Part shown: positions 1 through 7,007 of the stretch, in pieces
Layout: the number at the start of each line of letters is the position of its first letter
How positions within the stretch are numbered: position 1 is the stretch's first letter
From: Cyanobacteria bacterium UBA2566
GTDB taxonomy: Bacteria; Cyanobacteriota; Cyanobacteriia; Cyanobacteriales; Desertifilaceae
Direction: 5' to 3'
NCBI GenBank assembly: GCA_002340255.1
Contig: DDLS01000130.1
Coordinates: forward strand, 1 to 33,278
DNA length: 33,278 nucleotides
The notes under the pieces: generated by a model
The model's database searches: none
What the model saw: the letters and a program-made list of their open reading frames with translations, nothing else
What the model was told of the DNA's origin: nothing
Position numbers and translations under genes: made by a program

Positions 1-327
1 AAAAGAAGCAGTTTGAAGTGTTCCCACGGCGTTGGGTTGTAGAACGAACATTTGCTTGGCTGGTGCAAAATCGACGTTTACAGGACTTTTCGATGTTATG
101 AGGTACAGTAATCGAAATTTTCCTTGAGAGTGCCTTCCCATGAAAAGCCGGAAGAATGGGCATTATAGCGTGAAAAATGGTTTTCCTATTACCTATTACC
201 TATTACCGCGCGAAGCGCTGTAATTGTAGACCAGGAGCAATTACCAGAAATAAGTGAGGCGATGATCTATACAGCTATGTGCCGCTTGATGCTCAGAAGA
301 TTAGCGCGTCTGGCCCAATCTTCTTAA
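1..327 (+). pseudogene. IS5-type DDE transposase remnant, C-terminal part, split by a short repeat
   Basis: Frame 3 from base 3 to the stop at 99-101 reads FPRRWVVERTFAWL followed by QNRRLQDFSML. This is the region around the catalytic glutamate (VVERT) of IS5/IS4-family transposases. The usual tail of the family reappears at 226-327 as DQEQLPEISEAMIYTAMCRL, then MLRRLA, and a stop at 325-327. The roughly 125 bp between the pieces is not transposase-like. It contains three CTATTAC units and GCGCGAAGCGCTGTA, the hallmarks of the dispersed repeat found elsewhere in the window. The gene starts outside the window and is dead as it stands. Recognition rests on family motifs read by eye. Confidence 0.75.
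163..223. repeat. Dispersed GGAATAG/TATAGCGCTTCGC repeat, copy inside the transposase remnant
   Basis: Tandem CTATTAC units at about 185-206 are followed by CGCGCGAAGCGCTGTA. This matches the outer half of the element seen complete at 6095-6188, 6921-7006 and 26031-26123. TATAGCGTGAAAAA near 163 may be the other, degenerate end. Confidence 0.6.
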
Positions 328-351
328 TTTTTGTTTTATAAACGGTCTCTT

Positions 352-429
352 ATTTCCTTCCGAGAAAAGGAATGGTTAGTAGCGGAAATTTCAGAGTGGT
401 TGGAAGAGAACAGGCGATCGCCAGGATAA
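352..429 (+). pseudogene. Possible 3' end of a gene truncated by the IS5 remnant
   Basis: Directly after the transposase end, an open stretch reads FREKEWLVAEISEWLEENRR and stops at 427-429. Its acidic, amphipathic composition looks coding rather than random. It has no start codon of its own and seems to be the tail of a gene into which the insertion sequence moved. The family was not identified. The remaining bases up to 592 show no gene and presumably hold the speA promoter. Confidence 0.3.
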
Positions 430-592
430 CCGTCAGGGTCGATAACCCACTCTAGTGGACTGTTTCATCTAAAATAGTGCATGATATGGGTTTGAATTGA
501 GCCTCACCCTCGATCGGATGATTCAAAGGTATGGCGTGAGCGTTAAAATGCGGCAAGAACTATCTTGGGTAAATCTTCAGAGGAATTAGACT

Positions 593-2578
593 ATGGGTGT
601 TGAGGTAACATCAACCACAGAACAGGAGATCGCCCCCGTACAGACTCCAGAACCGACTCAAGCAGCCTCCTCTTGGACTATTGAGGATTCTGAGGAACTC
701 TATCGCATTAATGGATGGGGAGACCCCTATTTTTCCATTAATGCGGCCGGTCATGTGGTGGTTTCCCCGAAAGGCGATCGCGGGGGTTCCTTAGATCTCT
801 ATGAGCTGGTAGAAGCTCTGAAACAGCGCGATATTCATCTTCCCTTCGTCATTCGCTTTTCCGATATACTAGCCGATCGCCTAGAACGGCTGAATGCTTG
901 TTTTTCTCAAGCCATCACCCGCTACAATTATCCTGGCATTTATCAAGGGGTATTTCCAGTCAAATGCAACCAACATCGGCAACTGGTAGAAGATTTGGTT
1001 CATTTTGGCCAACCCTTCCAGTTTGGTCTAGAAGCGGGATCTAAACCCGAATTGTTGATCGCCTTAGCTCTCCTGAAAACTTCCAATTCCCTGTTAATTT
1101 GCAACGGATATAAGGATAAGGAATATGTCGAAACCGCCATCTTAGCCCGCAGACTCGACAAACAAACGATCATTGTTTTAGAGCAACTCGAAGAAGTGGA
1201 GTTAGCGATCAAAGCCCACCAAGAATTAGGAGTAACTCCAGTGGTGGGAGTGCGAGCGAAACTGAGTGCTAAAGGGGAAGGTCGTTGGGCTACATCCACG
1301 GGAGATGGAGCAAAATTTGGCTTAACCATTCCCGAAATTGTCCATGTGATGGAACGCCTGCAAGAGGCCAATCTATTATCGTCTCTGCAACTGTTGCATT
1401 TCCATGTTGGCTCTCAAATTTCCTCGATTAGTGTGATTAAAGATGCCATCCGGGAAGCGAGCCAAATTTATGTACAATTGGCTAAAAGTGGTGCAGATAT
1501 GCGCTATTTGGATGTGGGGGGCGGTTTAGGGGTCGATTATGATGGCTCAAAAACCAACTTCTACGCCTCGAAAAATTACAATATGCAGAATTATGCCAAT
1601 GATATTGTCGCCGAGGTCAAAGAAGCCTGCGAACAAGCCAAAGTGAAAGCCCCTGTACTGGTGAGCGAAAGTGGAAGGGCGATCGCCTCCCATCAGTCCG
1701 TACTCATTTTTGATGTCTTAGGAACCAGTGAAGTGCTGACACAGAAGGCTTTCGAGGTCGAAAGTAGCGATCATTTGATCATCCGCAATTTGTGGGAAAC
1801 ATACCAATTTATTCAGGTCAATAATTATCAGGAATGCTACCATGATGCGATTCAGTTTAAGGAAGAAGCCATTAGTTTGTTTAATTTTGGCTATTTGAGT
1901 TTAAGCCAACGGGCGAAAGCCGAACAGCTCTATTGGGCCTGTTGTGAGAAGATCTTGGACATCATTCGCCACGAACCCTATGTACCGGACGATCTCGAAG
2001 GTCTCCAGATGAGTATGGCTTCGATTTACTATGTCAATTTATCGGTGTTTCAATCAGCGCCGGATAGCTGGGCGATCGATCAATTATTCCCGATTATGCC
2101 TCTTCATCGCTTAAATGAACAGCCCACTTGTCAAGGAACTTTAGCCGATCTTACGTGCGATAGTGATGGTAAAATCACTCGATTTATCGATCTACGCGAT
2201 GTAAAATCGTTGTTGGATTTGCATCCCCTAAACCCCGGAGAACCCTATTATCTGGGCTTATTTTTAGGCGGTTCATATCAGGAAATTATGGGAAATTTGC
2301 ATAATTTGTTTGGCGATACCAATGCGGTTCACATTGGCTTAACACCCAAAGGTTATCAGGTTAAACAGGTCGTGAAAGGAGATACGATGGCAGATGTTTT
2401 AAGTTATGTAGAATATGATATTGAAGACTTAATTGAAAGTATTCGCCAGCAAACAGAATCAGCCCTAGAAGAAGGAACGATTTCTATTGCAGAATCGCAA
2501 CGGTTGCTCAATAGCTACAAGGAAAGTTTAAACCGCTATACTTATTTGTCTGTGGAAAGTTATAGCGCTTCGCGCTAG
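593..2578 (+). CDS. speA: Biosynthetic arginine decarboxylase (PLP-dependent)
   Basis: Converts arginine to agmatine and CO2, the first step of agmatine/polyamine formation in the cytoplasm. The protein has 661 residues, close to the family length. The N-terminal alanine-racemase-like barrel carries FPVKCNQ with the PLP-binding lysine at about K124. HFHVGSQ lies near 270-276 and the glycine-rich phosphate loop DVGGGLGVDY near 307-316. The C-terminal part has PTCQGTLADLTCDSDG, typical of the PLP-bound C-terminal domain. The ATG is preceded by GAGGAATT. The last residues, VESYSASR-stop, do not belong to the family. They are encoded by the end of a dispersed repeat (from 2561) that has replaced the original stop codon. 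The neighbour lepB is convergent. Confidence 0.95.
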   Translation: MGVEVTSTTEQEIAPVQTPEPTQAASSWTIEDSEELYRINGWGDPYFSINAAGHVVVSPKGDRGGSLDLYELVEALKQRDIHLPFVIRFSDILADRLERLNACFSQAITRYNYPGIYQGVFPVKCNQHRQLVEDLVHFGQPFQFGLEAGSKPELLIALALLKTSNSLLICNGYKDKEYVETAILARRLDKQTIIVLEQLEEVELAIKAHQELGVTPVVGVRAKLSAKGEGRWATSTGDGAKFGLTIPEIVHVMERLQEANLLSSLQLLHFHVGSQISSISVIKDAIREASQIYVQLAKSGADMRYLDVGGGLGVDYDGSKTNFYASKNYNMQNYANDIVAEVKEACEQAKVKAPVLVSESGRAIASHQSVLIFDVLGTSEVLTQKAFEVESSDHLIIRNLWETYQFIQVNNYQECYHDAIQFKEEAISLFNFGYLSLSQRAKAEQLYWACCEKILDIIRHEPYVPDDLEGLQMSMASIYYVNLSVFQSAPDSWAIDQLFPIMPLHRLNEQPTCQGTLADLTCDSDGKITRFIDLRDVKSLLDLHPLNPGEPYYLGLFLGGSYQEIMGNLHNLFGDTNAVHIGLTPKGYQVKQVVKGDTMADVLSYVEYDIEDLIESIRQQTESALEEGTISIAESQRLLNSYKESLNRYTYLSVESYSASR

Positions 2579-2606
2579 GGAATAGGGAATAGGGAATAGG
2601 GAATAG
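2561..2606 (+). repeat. Dispersed repeat copy overlapping the speA stop codon
   Basis: TATAGCGCTTCGCGCTAG is followed by four GGGAATA units. The first 18 bases are the last codons and stop of speA. The rest lies in the 118 bp gap between the convergent genes speA and lepB. Confidence 0.85.
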
Positions 2607-2696
2607 AAATTTTCTTCACTCTCTCTTCCCTTACTTCCCTTGCTATATACTATGGGTAGGGATAAAAATTTTTCACCTTATAAAGCAAGGGATGAC

Positions 2697-3383
2697 TTAA
2701 CTCTCTTCCTCTGGATAAATAGGGACTCCATCTAGGGTTCCAAAACGTCCTAAGGGCCAAAAGCGAAGCACGGCACGACCAATAATATTTTTTCGCGGTA
2801 CTGCCCCCCAGCAGCGGCTATCATAACTGCTATTGCGATTATCACCTAAAACCACATAGGAGCTTTGAGGCACGATTTGAGGTTGATCCAGAAATCGTTG
2901 ATCGGGGGGACAAACATCTACGGTTGTCAATTGATGATCGGATGTATCGTTGATCTGGGCGGAGGGGTTAATCTCGGAAGCTACATAATTTTCATCTAAG
3001 AGTCGATCGTTAATATAAACTTGCCCATTTACAATCTCAATTTTATCGCCCGGTAAACCAACGACTCGCTTAATTAAGGCATCTTTGAAATTGGGGTCTT
3101 TTTCCTTCATCTTGTCCGTGGGAGAAAACACGATGATATCCCCCCGTTTAGGGTCACCAAACCGATAGCCGAGTTTATCAATGATGAGGCGATCGTGGGT
3201 GGGTTCATACTGTAAGGTGGGTAGCATTGACCCGGAGGGAATATAACGGGCTTCGGCGACAAAATGACGAATCCCAATGGCAAGAAGGGCTGCCAGTCCA
3301 ATGGTTTTGAGTCCTTCAATCCAAGGATTTTCGGGAGTCGGGTTGGTATTCTGGTCAGAGTTGGGTTTATTCACACGAGTCAT
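2697..3383 (-). CDS. lepB: Signal peptidase I
   Basis: Membrane serine protease (family S26) that removes signal peptides from exported proteins. The protein has 228 residues. One N-terminal membrane segment lies at about 25-41. The SGSMLPT box follows with catalytic Ser52. GDIIVFSP is at about 81-88, and LIKRVVGLPGD holds the general-base lysine at about K105. GDNRNSSYDSR (box E) is near the C-terminus. All catalytic features are present, so it should be active. It is convergent with speA. Cyanobacteria usually have more than one LepB; which paralogue this is cannot be told here. Confidence 0.95.
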   Translation of the reverse strand: MTRVNKPNSDQNTNPTPENPWIEGLKTIGLAALLAIGIRHFVAEARYIPSGSMLPTLQYEPTHDRLIIDKLGYRFGDPKRGDIIVFSPTDKMKEKDPNFKDALIKRVVGLPGDKIEIVNGQVYINDRLLDENYVASEINPSAQINDTSDHQLTTVDVCPPDQRFLDQPQIVPQSSYVVLGDNRNSSYDSRCWGAVPRKNIIGRAVLRFWPLGRFGTLDGVPIYPEEES

Positions 3384-3459
3384 AGGTTAGGACAAAGTTG
3401 AAGCAAGGGAGAGGCAAGTGCCTCTCGATCGTGAAGACGTTGTTTTAGTGTACCGCTAG

Positions 3460-3702
3460 AATACAATAGGCTCTAAAGATGTTATCTATAAGTTCCCTCT
3501 TCTGTCTACTTCTGCTACATCCGTCAATTCCCCTGGTCGCGTTCTTTTTCCCACAAGGGAATGGAAGTTCGGGATAGTTCGGATTGAGGATGGCTCTATT
3601 GTAGAAGTTTGGCAAGGTTGCTTGTCAATGGATGGGGTAGATTGGTCAGGAAATATAGACGCTCAAGAGTTAACTTTGTTGCTTGTGTCCACTCTCGTAT
3701 AA
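3460..3702 (+). pseudogene. Unidentified short reading frame without a start codon
   Basis: The 328 bp gap between lepB and the flavoprotein contains 80 stop-free codons. The second half, WKFGIVRIEDGSIVEVWQGC then LSMDGVDWSGN, looks like real protein. The frame opens right after a TAG at 3457-3459 and has no ATG, GTG or TTG near its beginning, so it is probably a truncated gene. The first half may be promoter DNA for lepB. No family recognised. Confidence 0.3.
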
Positions 3703-3711
3703 CTGCTTATT

Positions 3712-5115
3712 GTGTCTGTTGACTACGATCTGATTGTTTGGGGAGGTTCTCCAGCGGGAACCTATGCGGCGGTTATGGCGGCGCAACGAAAGGCTAGGGT
3801 GGCACTGATTGTGCCACCAGAGACTTCTCCTAGCTACGGTTTCGAGGATGGTTTAACGTTGCCTCTACCGTTGCGACAGGGTCAAAATCGGCTCGATCCG
3901 ATGAGGGATGCTGAGGATCTATCCTATCAATGGTTGTGTGAATGGGTACAAACTGGAGTGGAGACATTAGCACTGATGGACTCTCCGCCGGCTCTAGAGC
4001 AGTTGGGGATTGATTTGGTTCAGGAATGGGCGGAGTTTCAGGAAAAACAGGGACAAATTGCGATCGCCTTAAGCAACCGTCGTTTGCTCTCTTCTGCCTA
4101 TTTGCTGGCTCCGGAAACCCAGCCCAGGATTGAGATTGAGGGTTTGGCGAGTACGGGTTATCTGACACCAAAGCAACTGGTGAGCTTGAAGTCACCTCCT
4201 TCGTCTTTGGCGATTATTGGATCGGAGCCTCGTGGGATTGAGTGGGCACAATTCTTTCAAGAGTTGGGGTCTCAAGTGACGCTGATTACCGAGAATCCCT
4301 GTATTTTGCCCCAGGAAGAACCGGAAGCGTCTAATCTGATTCAAGCTCAATTGAAGGCGTTGGGTGTGGAGATTTTACTGGAAACCCAGGTGACTCAAGC
4401 ACGACCGATTGAGGGACAAACTTGGTTGCAAGTGGGAAATCGGGCGATCGCCGTCGATAACGTGTTATTAGTTACTCTTCCTGCTTTGCCATTTCCTGCT
4501 CCAACGTTGGAGTTTCTCGGAGTGGAATGGGGCGATCGGGGTTTAAGAGTGAACAACAAACTACAAACTACAAATCCCAAAATTTATGCTTGTGGGGATA
4601 GTTTGGGTGGATATTTATCACTTCATCTTAGCCTATATGAGGCAAAAATCGCCATTAAAAATGCCTTATTGTTACCATTCTTTACTATTGATTATCAACA
4701 GTTACCCTATACGGTCTACAGCCAACCCACCTTAGCTAGAGTAGGATTAACCGAAGCCAGCGCAATGAGGCGATATGGAGATAAGGTGCAGGTGATTCAA
4801 GAAGATTTAAAAACCAATCCAGCCGCAGTTTTATCTGGGGAGATTACGGGGTTTATTAAAGTGATTGTGCAACCGGATGGCACAATTCTAGGCGCTACAG
4901 TGTTGGGAACCAGAGCAGAAGAGTTGATCCAACCCCTGAGTCTAGCTATTCGTCATCGACTGAAGTTGCAAGCGCTCCAGGATAGTCCGGGGGTCTTTGG
5001 CAGTGTATCACAACTGCTGACAAGAGTGGGCGATCGCTGGCAAATTGAGCAATTTAATCAATCTTATTGGTCGAAAACAATTCTTAATTGGTGGCTCTCC
5101 TGGAAACGAGGTTAA
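3712..5115 (+). CDS. FAD/NAD(P)-dependent oxidoreductase of the disulfide-reductase fold, redox cysteines absent
   Basis: The 467 residues have the architecture of dihydrolipoamide dehydrogenase and mercuric reductase. An N-terminal FAD-binding motif, VWGGSPAG, lies at about 9-16. A second nucleotide-binding motif, IGSEPRG, is at about 168-174. The second FAD motif IYACGDSLGG is near 292-301, and a C-terminal dimerisation domain contains QPTLARVGLTEA and GTILGATVLG. The CxxxxC active-site disulfide that normally follows the first FAD motif is missing; that region reads GFEDGLTLPLPLRQG. The C-terminal catalytic His-Glu pair is not apparent either. It is therefore probably a flavoprotein that no longer does disulfide chemistry, and its substrate is unknown. 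GTG start. Confidence 0.8.
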   Translation: MSVDYDLIVWGGSPAGTYAAVMAAQRKARVALIVPPETSPSYGFEDGLTLPLPLRQGQNRLDPMRDAEDLSYQWLCEWVQTGVETLALMDSPPALEQLGIDLVQEWAEFQEKQGQIAIALSNRRLLSSAYLLAPETQPRIEIEGLASTGYLTPKQLVSLKSPPSSLAIIGSEPRGIEWAQFFQELGSQVTLITENPCILPQEEPEASNLIQAQLKALGVEILLETQVTQARPIEGQTWLQVGNRAIAVDNVLLVTLPALPFPAPTLEFLGVEWGDRGLRVNNKLQTTNPKIYACGDSLGGYLSLHLSLYEAKIAIKNALLLPFFTIDYQQLPYTVYSQPTLARVGLTEASAMRRYGDKVQVIQEDLKTNPAAVLSGEITGFIKVIVQPDGTILGATVLGTRAEELIQPLSLAIRHRLKLQALQDSPGVFGSVSQLLTRVGDRWQIEQFNQSYWSKTILNWWLSWKRG

Positions 5116-5174
5116 ACAGTTAGAAACTATGATATTCTAAGGTCGTCATTTTTTAGGATTCAATCCGGCCCTTA

Positions 5175-5196
5175 ACAAGGGGCCCCATCCCCTTGT
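5175..5196. terminator. Perfect 8 bp hairpin between the flavoprotein gene and thyX
   Basis: ACAAGGGG, a six-base loop CCCCAT, and CCCCTTGT form an 8 bp perfect stem 60 bases after the flavoprotein stop. No run of T follows, so intrinsic termination is uncertain. It could equally be a leader structure of thyX, whose ATG is 62 bases further on. Confidence 0.4.
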
Positions 5197-5258
5197 CTAT
5201 CAAGGATTAATGAGTTGCAATATCAAAGAACAAAGGGCTTAATCTAACCTTTTCAATC

Positions 5259-6779
5259 ATGGATCAATTTAGAGTTGAAGTCATTGCTAAAACCCCCAAT
5301 CCCCAGCAAGTCATCTATGCGGCGATGCATCAAGATTATAGTGAAAATCTAGTCTACGATGAGCGAGAAAAGTGGCCAAACGAATCGAAAGCCGGGGAAC
5401 TGATTGTCAAGCATTTATTATCAGGCGGTCGCGGACATTATGGCCCCATAGAACATCCTCAAATCATTTTAAATTGTGGTTATTTTCCCCACAGTGTCAT
5501 GCAACAGGTACGGACTCATCGGGTAGGAATTTCGTTCGATGTACAATGTCTAGCTGCCAATACGGAAGTCACCTTTGTCAATTGTAAAGGAGAAAGCAGC
5601 AAAAAGCTGAAAAAAACCATTGGGGAATTATATGATCTCTGGCACAATGGTGAAAAAGCAATTCGTTCAAGAAAAATTAGGGGGCGAAACGGTGAACCCC
5701 CTGGAGAATATCGCCGTAATTGTCAACAGAGACTCAGGAACATGCGGTTACGCGTCTTAAACGAGGATACTGGTTTGTTTGAAGTTGGACATATCAAACA
5801 AGTTATCTGTCAAGGGATGCAACCGGTTTATCGCATAATCTTAGAAAATGGAAAAACCCTCGATTGTACTGTCAATCATCGTCTATTCACTTCAGAAGGT
5901 TGGCAACCTATGGGTGAAGCATTAGGATTAGTGACTGGAGCGGATGGTCATGTGATTAACATGACTAAAGATGCTGCTGTTATGTGTAATGGGATGCCAG
6001 TCGCGAGACATGGTTTGTATCCGGAAAAAGCTACGATAGAAGAGAAAGTTACTGCCGGTTTTTCTACAAATTATCAACTGGATTCTTCAGGGAATACAGC
6101 GCAAAGTGCTGTTATGAAATACAGTGTCCAATCCTCAAAGCCATATACCACAACTCTATTCCCTATTCCCTATTCCCTATTCCCTAGCACGTTTGATGTC
6201 CACGACAGCGGAAAGGGCTATAAACTCAAAGCTCATCCCGTCAAGATTGTGAAAGTTGAATATTTAGGCGAGCAAATGACCTATGATTTAGAAGTTTCAG
6301 GAAATTGGCATAACTTTGTGGCAAACGGTCTCGTAGTTCATAATTCTAACCGCTATACCGGCGCGAGAATTATACAAGCGGCTGAAGGATTAAAACCGAT
6401 TGAAGAGGTATTTTACTTGCGTCCGGTAGGAGAATATAGCAATCGTCAGGGCAAGCATTATACTTATACCGAAGAACAGCGACAATCGGATTTAGAGTGG
6501 TGTTTGCAAGGGGCAAAACGATATCAGCAAATGGTGGAGAGTGGCATATCGGAAGAACATGCACGAGGGATTATTCCGTTTGATGTGCGCCAGCATTTCG
6601 TGGTTTCTTTGAATGGGCGATCGCTGATGCATTTGTTAGACTTAAGATATAAGCTGGATGCTCAACTCGAATGCCAAAAGCTCTGCGAGCATATTTTTCC
6701 CCATTTCCAAAGTTGGATGCCTAAAATTGCCGAATGGTACGAGAAAAATCGGTTAAAAAAGGCCAAGTTATCCCCTTAA
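5259..6779 (+). CDS. thyX: FAD-dependent thymidylate synthase ThyX, interrupted by an in-frame intein
   Basis: Makes dTMP from dUMP using methylene-tetrahydrofolate and reduced FAD, the alternative to ThyA. The reading frame has 506 codons, of which 97-362 are an intein. Joining the exteins gives a 240-residue enzyme, the normal ThyX size. The N-extein (1-96) ends RTHRVGISFDVQ and the C-extein begins SNRYTG. Together they restore the ThyX signature containing the active-site serine. The C-extein also has LRYKLDAQLE, matching the conserved nucleotide-binding DAQ region. The host enzyme is intact only after splicing. The start was chosen at the ATG because upstream codons are not ThyX-like. The stop overlaps a transposase scrap on the other strand. 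Confidence 0.95.
   Translation: MDQFRVEVIAKTPNPQQVIYAAMHQDYSENLVYDEREKWPNESKAGELIVKHLLSGGRGHYGPIEHPQIILNCGYFPHSVMQQVRTHRVGISFDVQCLAANTEVTFVNCKGESSKKLKKTIGELYDLWHNGEKAIRSRKIRGRNGEPPGEYRRNCQQRLRNMRLRVLNEDTGLFEVGHIKQVICQGMQPVYRIILENGKTLDCTVNHRLFTSEGWQPMGEALGLVTGADGHVINMTKDAAVMCNGMPVARHGLYPEKATIEEKVTAGFSTNYQLDSSGNTAQSAVMKYSVQSSKPYTTTLFPIPYSLFPSTFDVHDSGKGYKLKAHPVKIVKVEYLGEQMTYDLEVSGNWHNFVANGLVVHNSNRYTGARIIQAAEGLKPIEEVFYLRPVGEYSNRQGKHYTYTEEQRQSDLEWCLQGAKRYQQMVESGISEEHARGIIPFDVRQHFVVSLNGRSLMHLLDLRYKLDAQLECQKLCEHIFPHFQSWMPKIAEWYEKNRLKKAKLSP
5547..6344 (+). mobile_element. Mini-intein (Hint/HINT splicing domain) within thyX
   Basis: The intein covers residues 97-362 (266 residues). It starts at Cys97 with CLAANTEVTF (block A). 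Block B is GKTLDCTVNHRLFT, with the TxxH pattern, around 202-215. Block F is KIVKVEYLGEQMTYDLEV, and block G is NWHNFVANGLVVHN. It ends in the standard His-Asn pair and is followed by Ser363 as the +1 nucleophile. All residues needed for splicing are present. No LAGLIDADG or HNH endonuclease motif lies in the roughly 110 residues between blocks B and F, so it is probably immobile. Part of that linker (about residues 279-310) is read from a dispersed repeat. ThyX inteins are known from other cyanobacteria. Confidence 0.92.
6095..6188 (+). repeat. Full-length dispersed repeat read through inside the intein
   Basis: The stretch begins TACAGCGCAAAG, continues through ATCCTCAAAGC and ATACCACAAC, and has four CTATTCC units ending in CTAG. 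The same blocks in the same order occur at 26031-26123 and, on the opposite strand, at 6921-7006, both non-coding or nearly so. Here the length and phase leave the frame open. It encodes about 32 residues including YTTTLFPIPYSLFPS. Confidence 0.85.
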
Positions 6780-6892
6780 GTTAAAGCGCTTCCACATAGT
6801 TCAGCTAAAGTAGCATCTTGATGTTCGGTTACCAGCCTTTTTATTTGTTCTTTAGCTTCCACATTATTCAGATTAAATCGCTTTCTTTTAGA
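6776..6892 (-). pseudogene. IS630-type transposase N-terminal fragment
   Basis: The minus strand reads KRKRFNLNNVEAKEQIKRLV followed by TEHQDATLAELC, then a short unrelated tail and a stop at 6776-6778. The pattern 'x-x-I-x-x-L-V-x-x-H-x-D-A-T-L-x-E-L-C' is the helix-turn-helix region of IS630-family transposases. Only 38 codons remain, closed upstream by a stop at 6893-6895, and no catalytic part is present. It sits between thyX and the response regulator gene next to repeat DNA. Confidence 0.6.
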
Positions 6893-6906
6893 TTATACCC
6901 CATTAC

Positions 6907-6936
6907 AGCGCGAAGGGCTGTATAGCCCTTCGCGCT
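6907..6936. terminator. 13 bp perfect inverted repeat at the edge of a dispersed repeat
   Basis: AGCGCGAAGGGCT, loop GTAT, AGCCCTTCGCGCT forms a perfect 13 bp stem downstream of both thyX (+) and the response regulator (-). It appears to arise where two repeat ends meet head to head. It could act as a bidirectional terminator or RNA-stabilising hairpin, although no T-run follows. Confidence 0.5.
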
Positions 6937-7006
6937 AGGCAATAGGGTTGTGGTATATGACTGTAAGGATTCGGCGTTTTACTCCATAACATCGCAAAGC
7001 GCTGTA
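6921..7006 (-). repeat. Full-length dispersed repeat between thyX and the response regulator gene
   Basis: Starts TATAGCCCTTCGCGCTAGG and ends GCAAAGCGCTGTA, so the ends are imperfect inverted repeats of about 13 bp. Read on the minus strand, it contains ATACCACAACCCTATTGCC and GAATCCT, in the same order as the copies at 6095 and 26031. Confidence 0.8.
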
Positions 7007-7007
7007 T

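Noticed and set aside
1000..1371. Open frame of 123 codons on the minus strand inside speA
   Set aside because: It lies wholly opposite conserved SpeA codons and resembles no protein.
2578..2606. Tandem GGGAATA units as a possible CRISPR array
   Set aside because: The units are seven bases with no unique spacers and no cas genes; they belong to the dispersed repeat.
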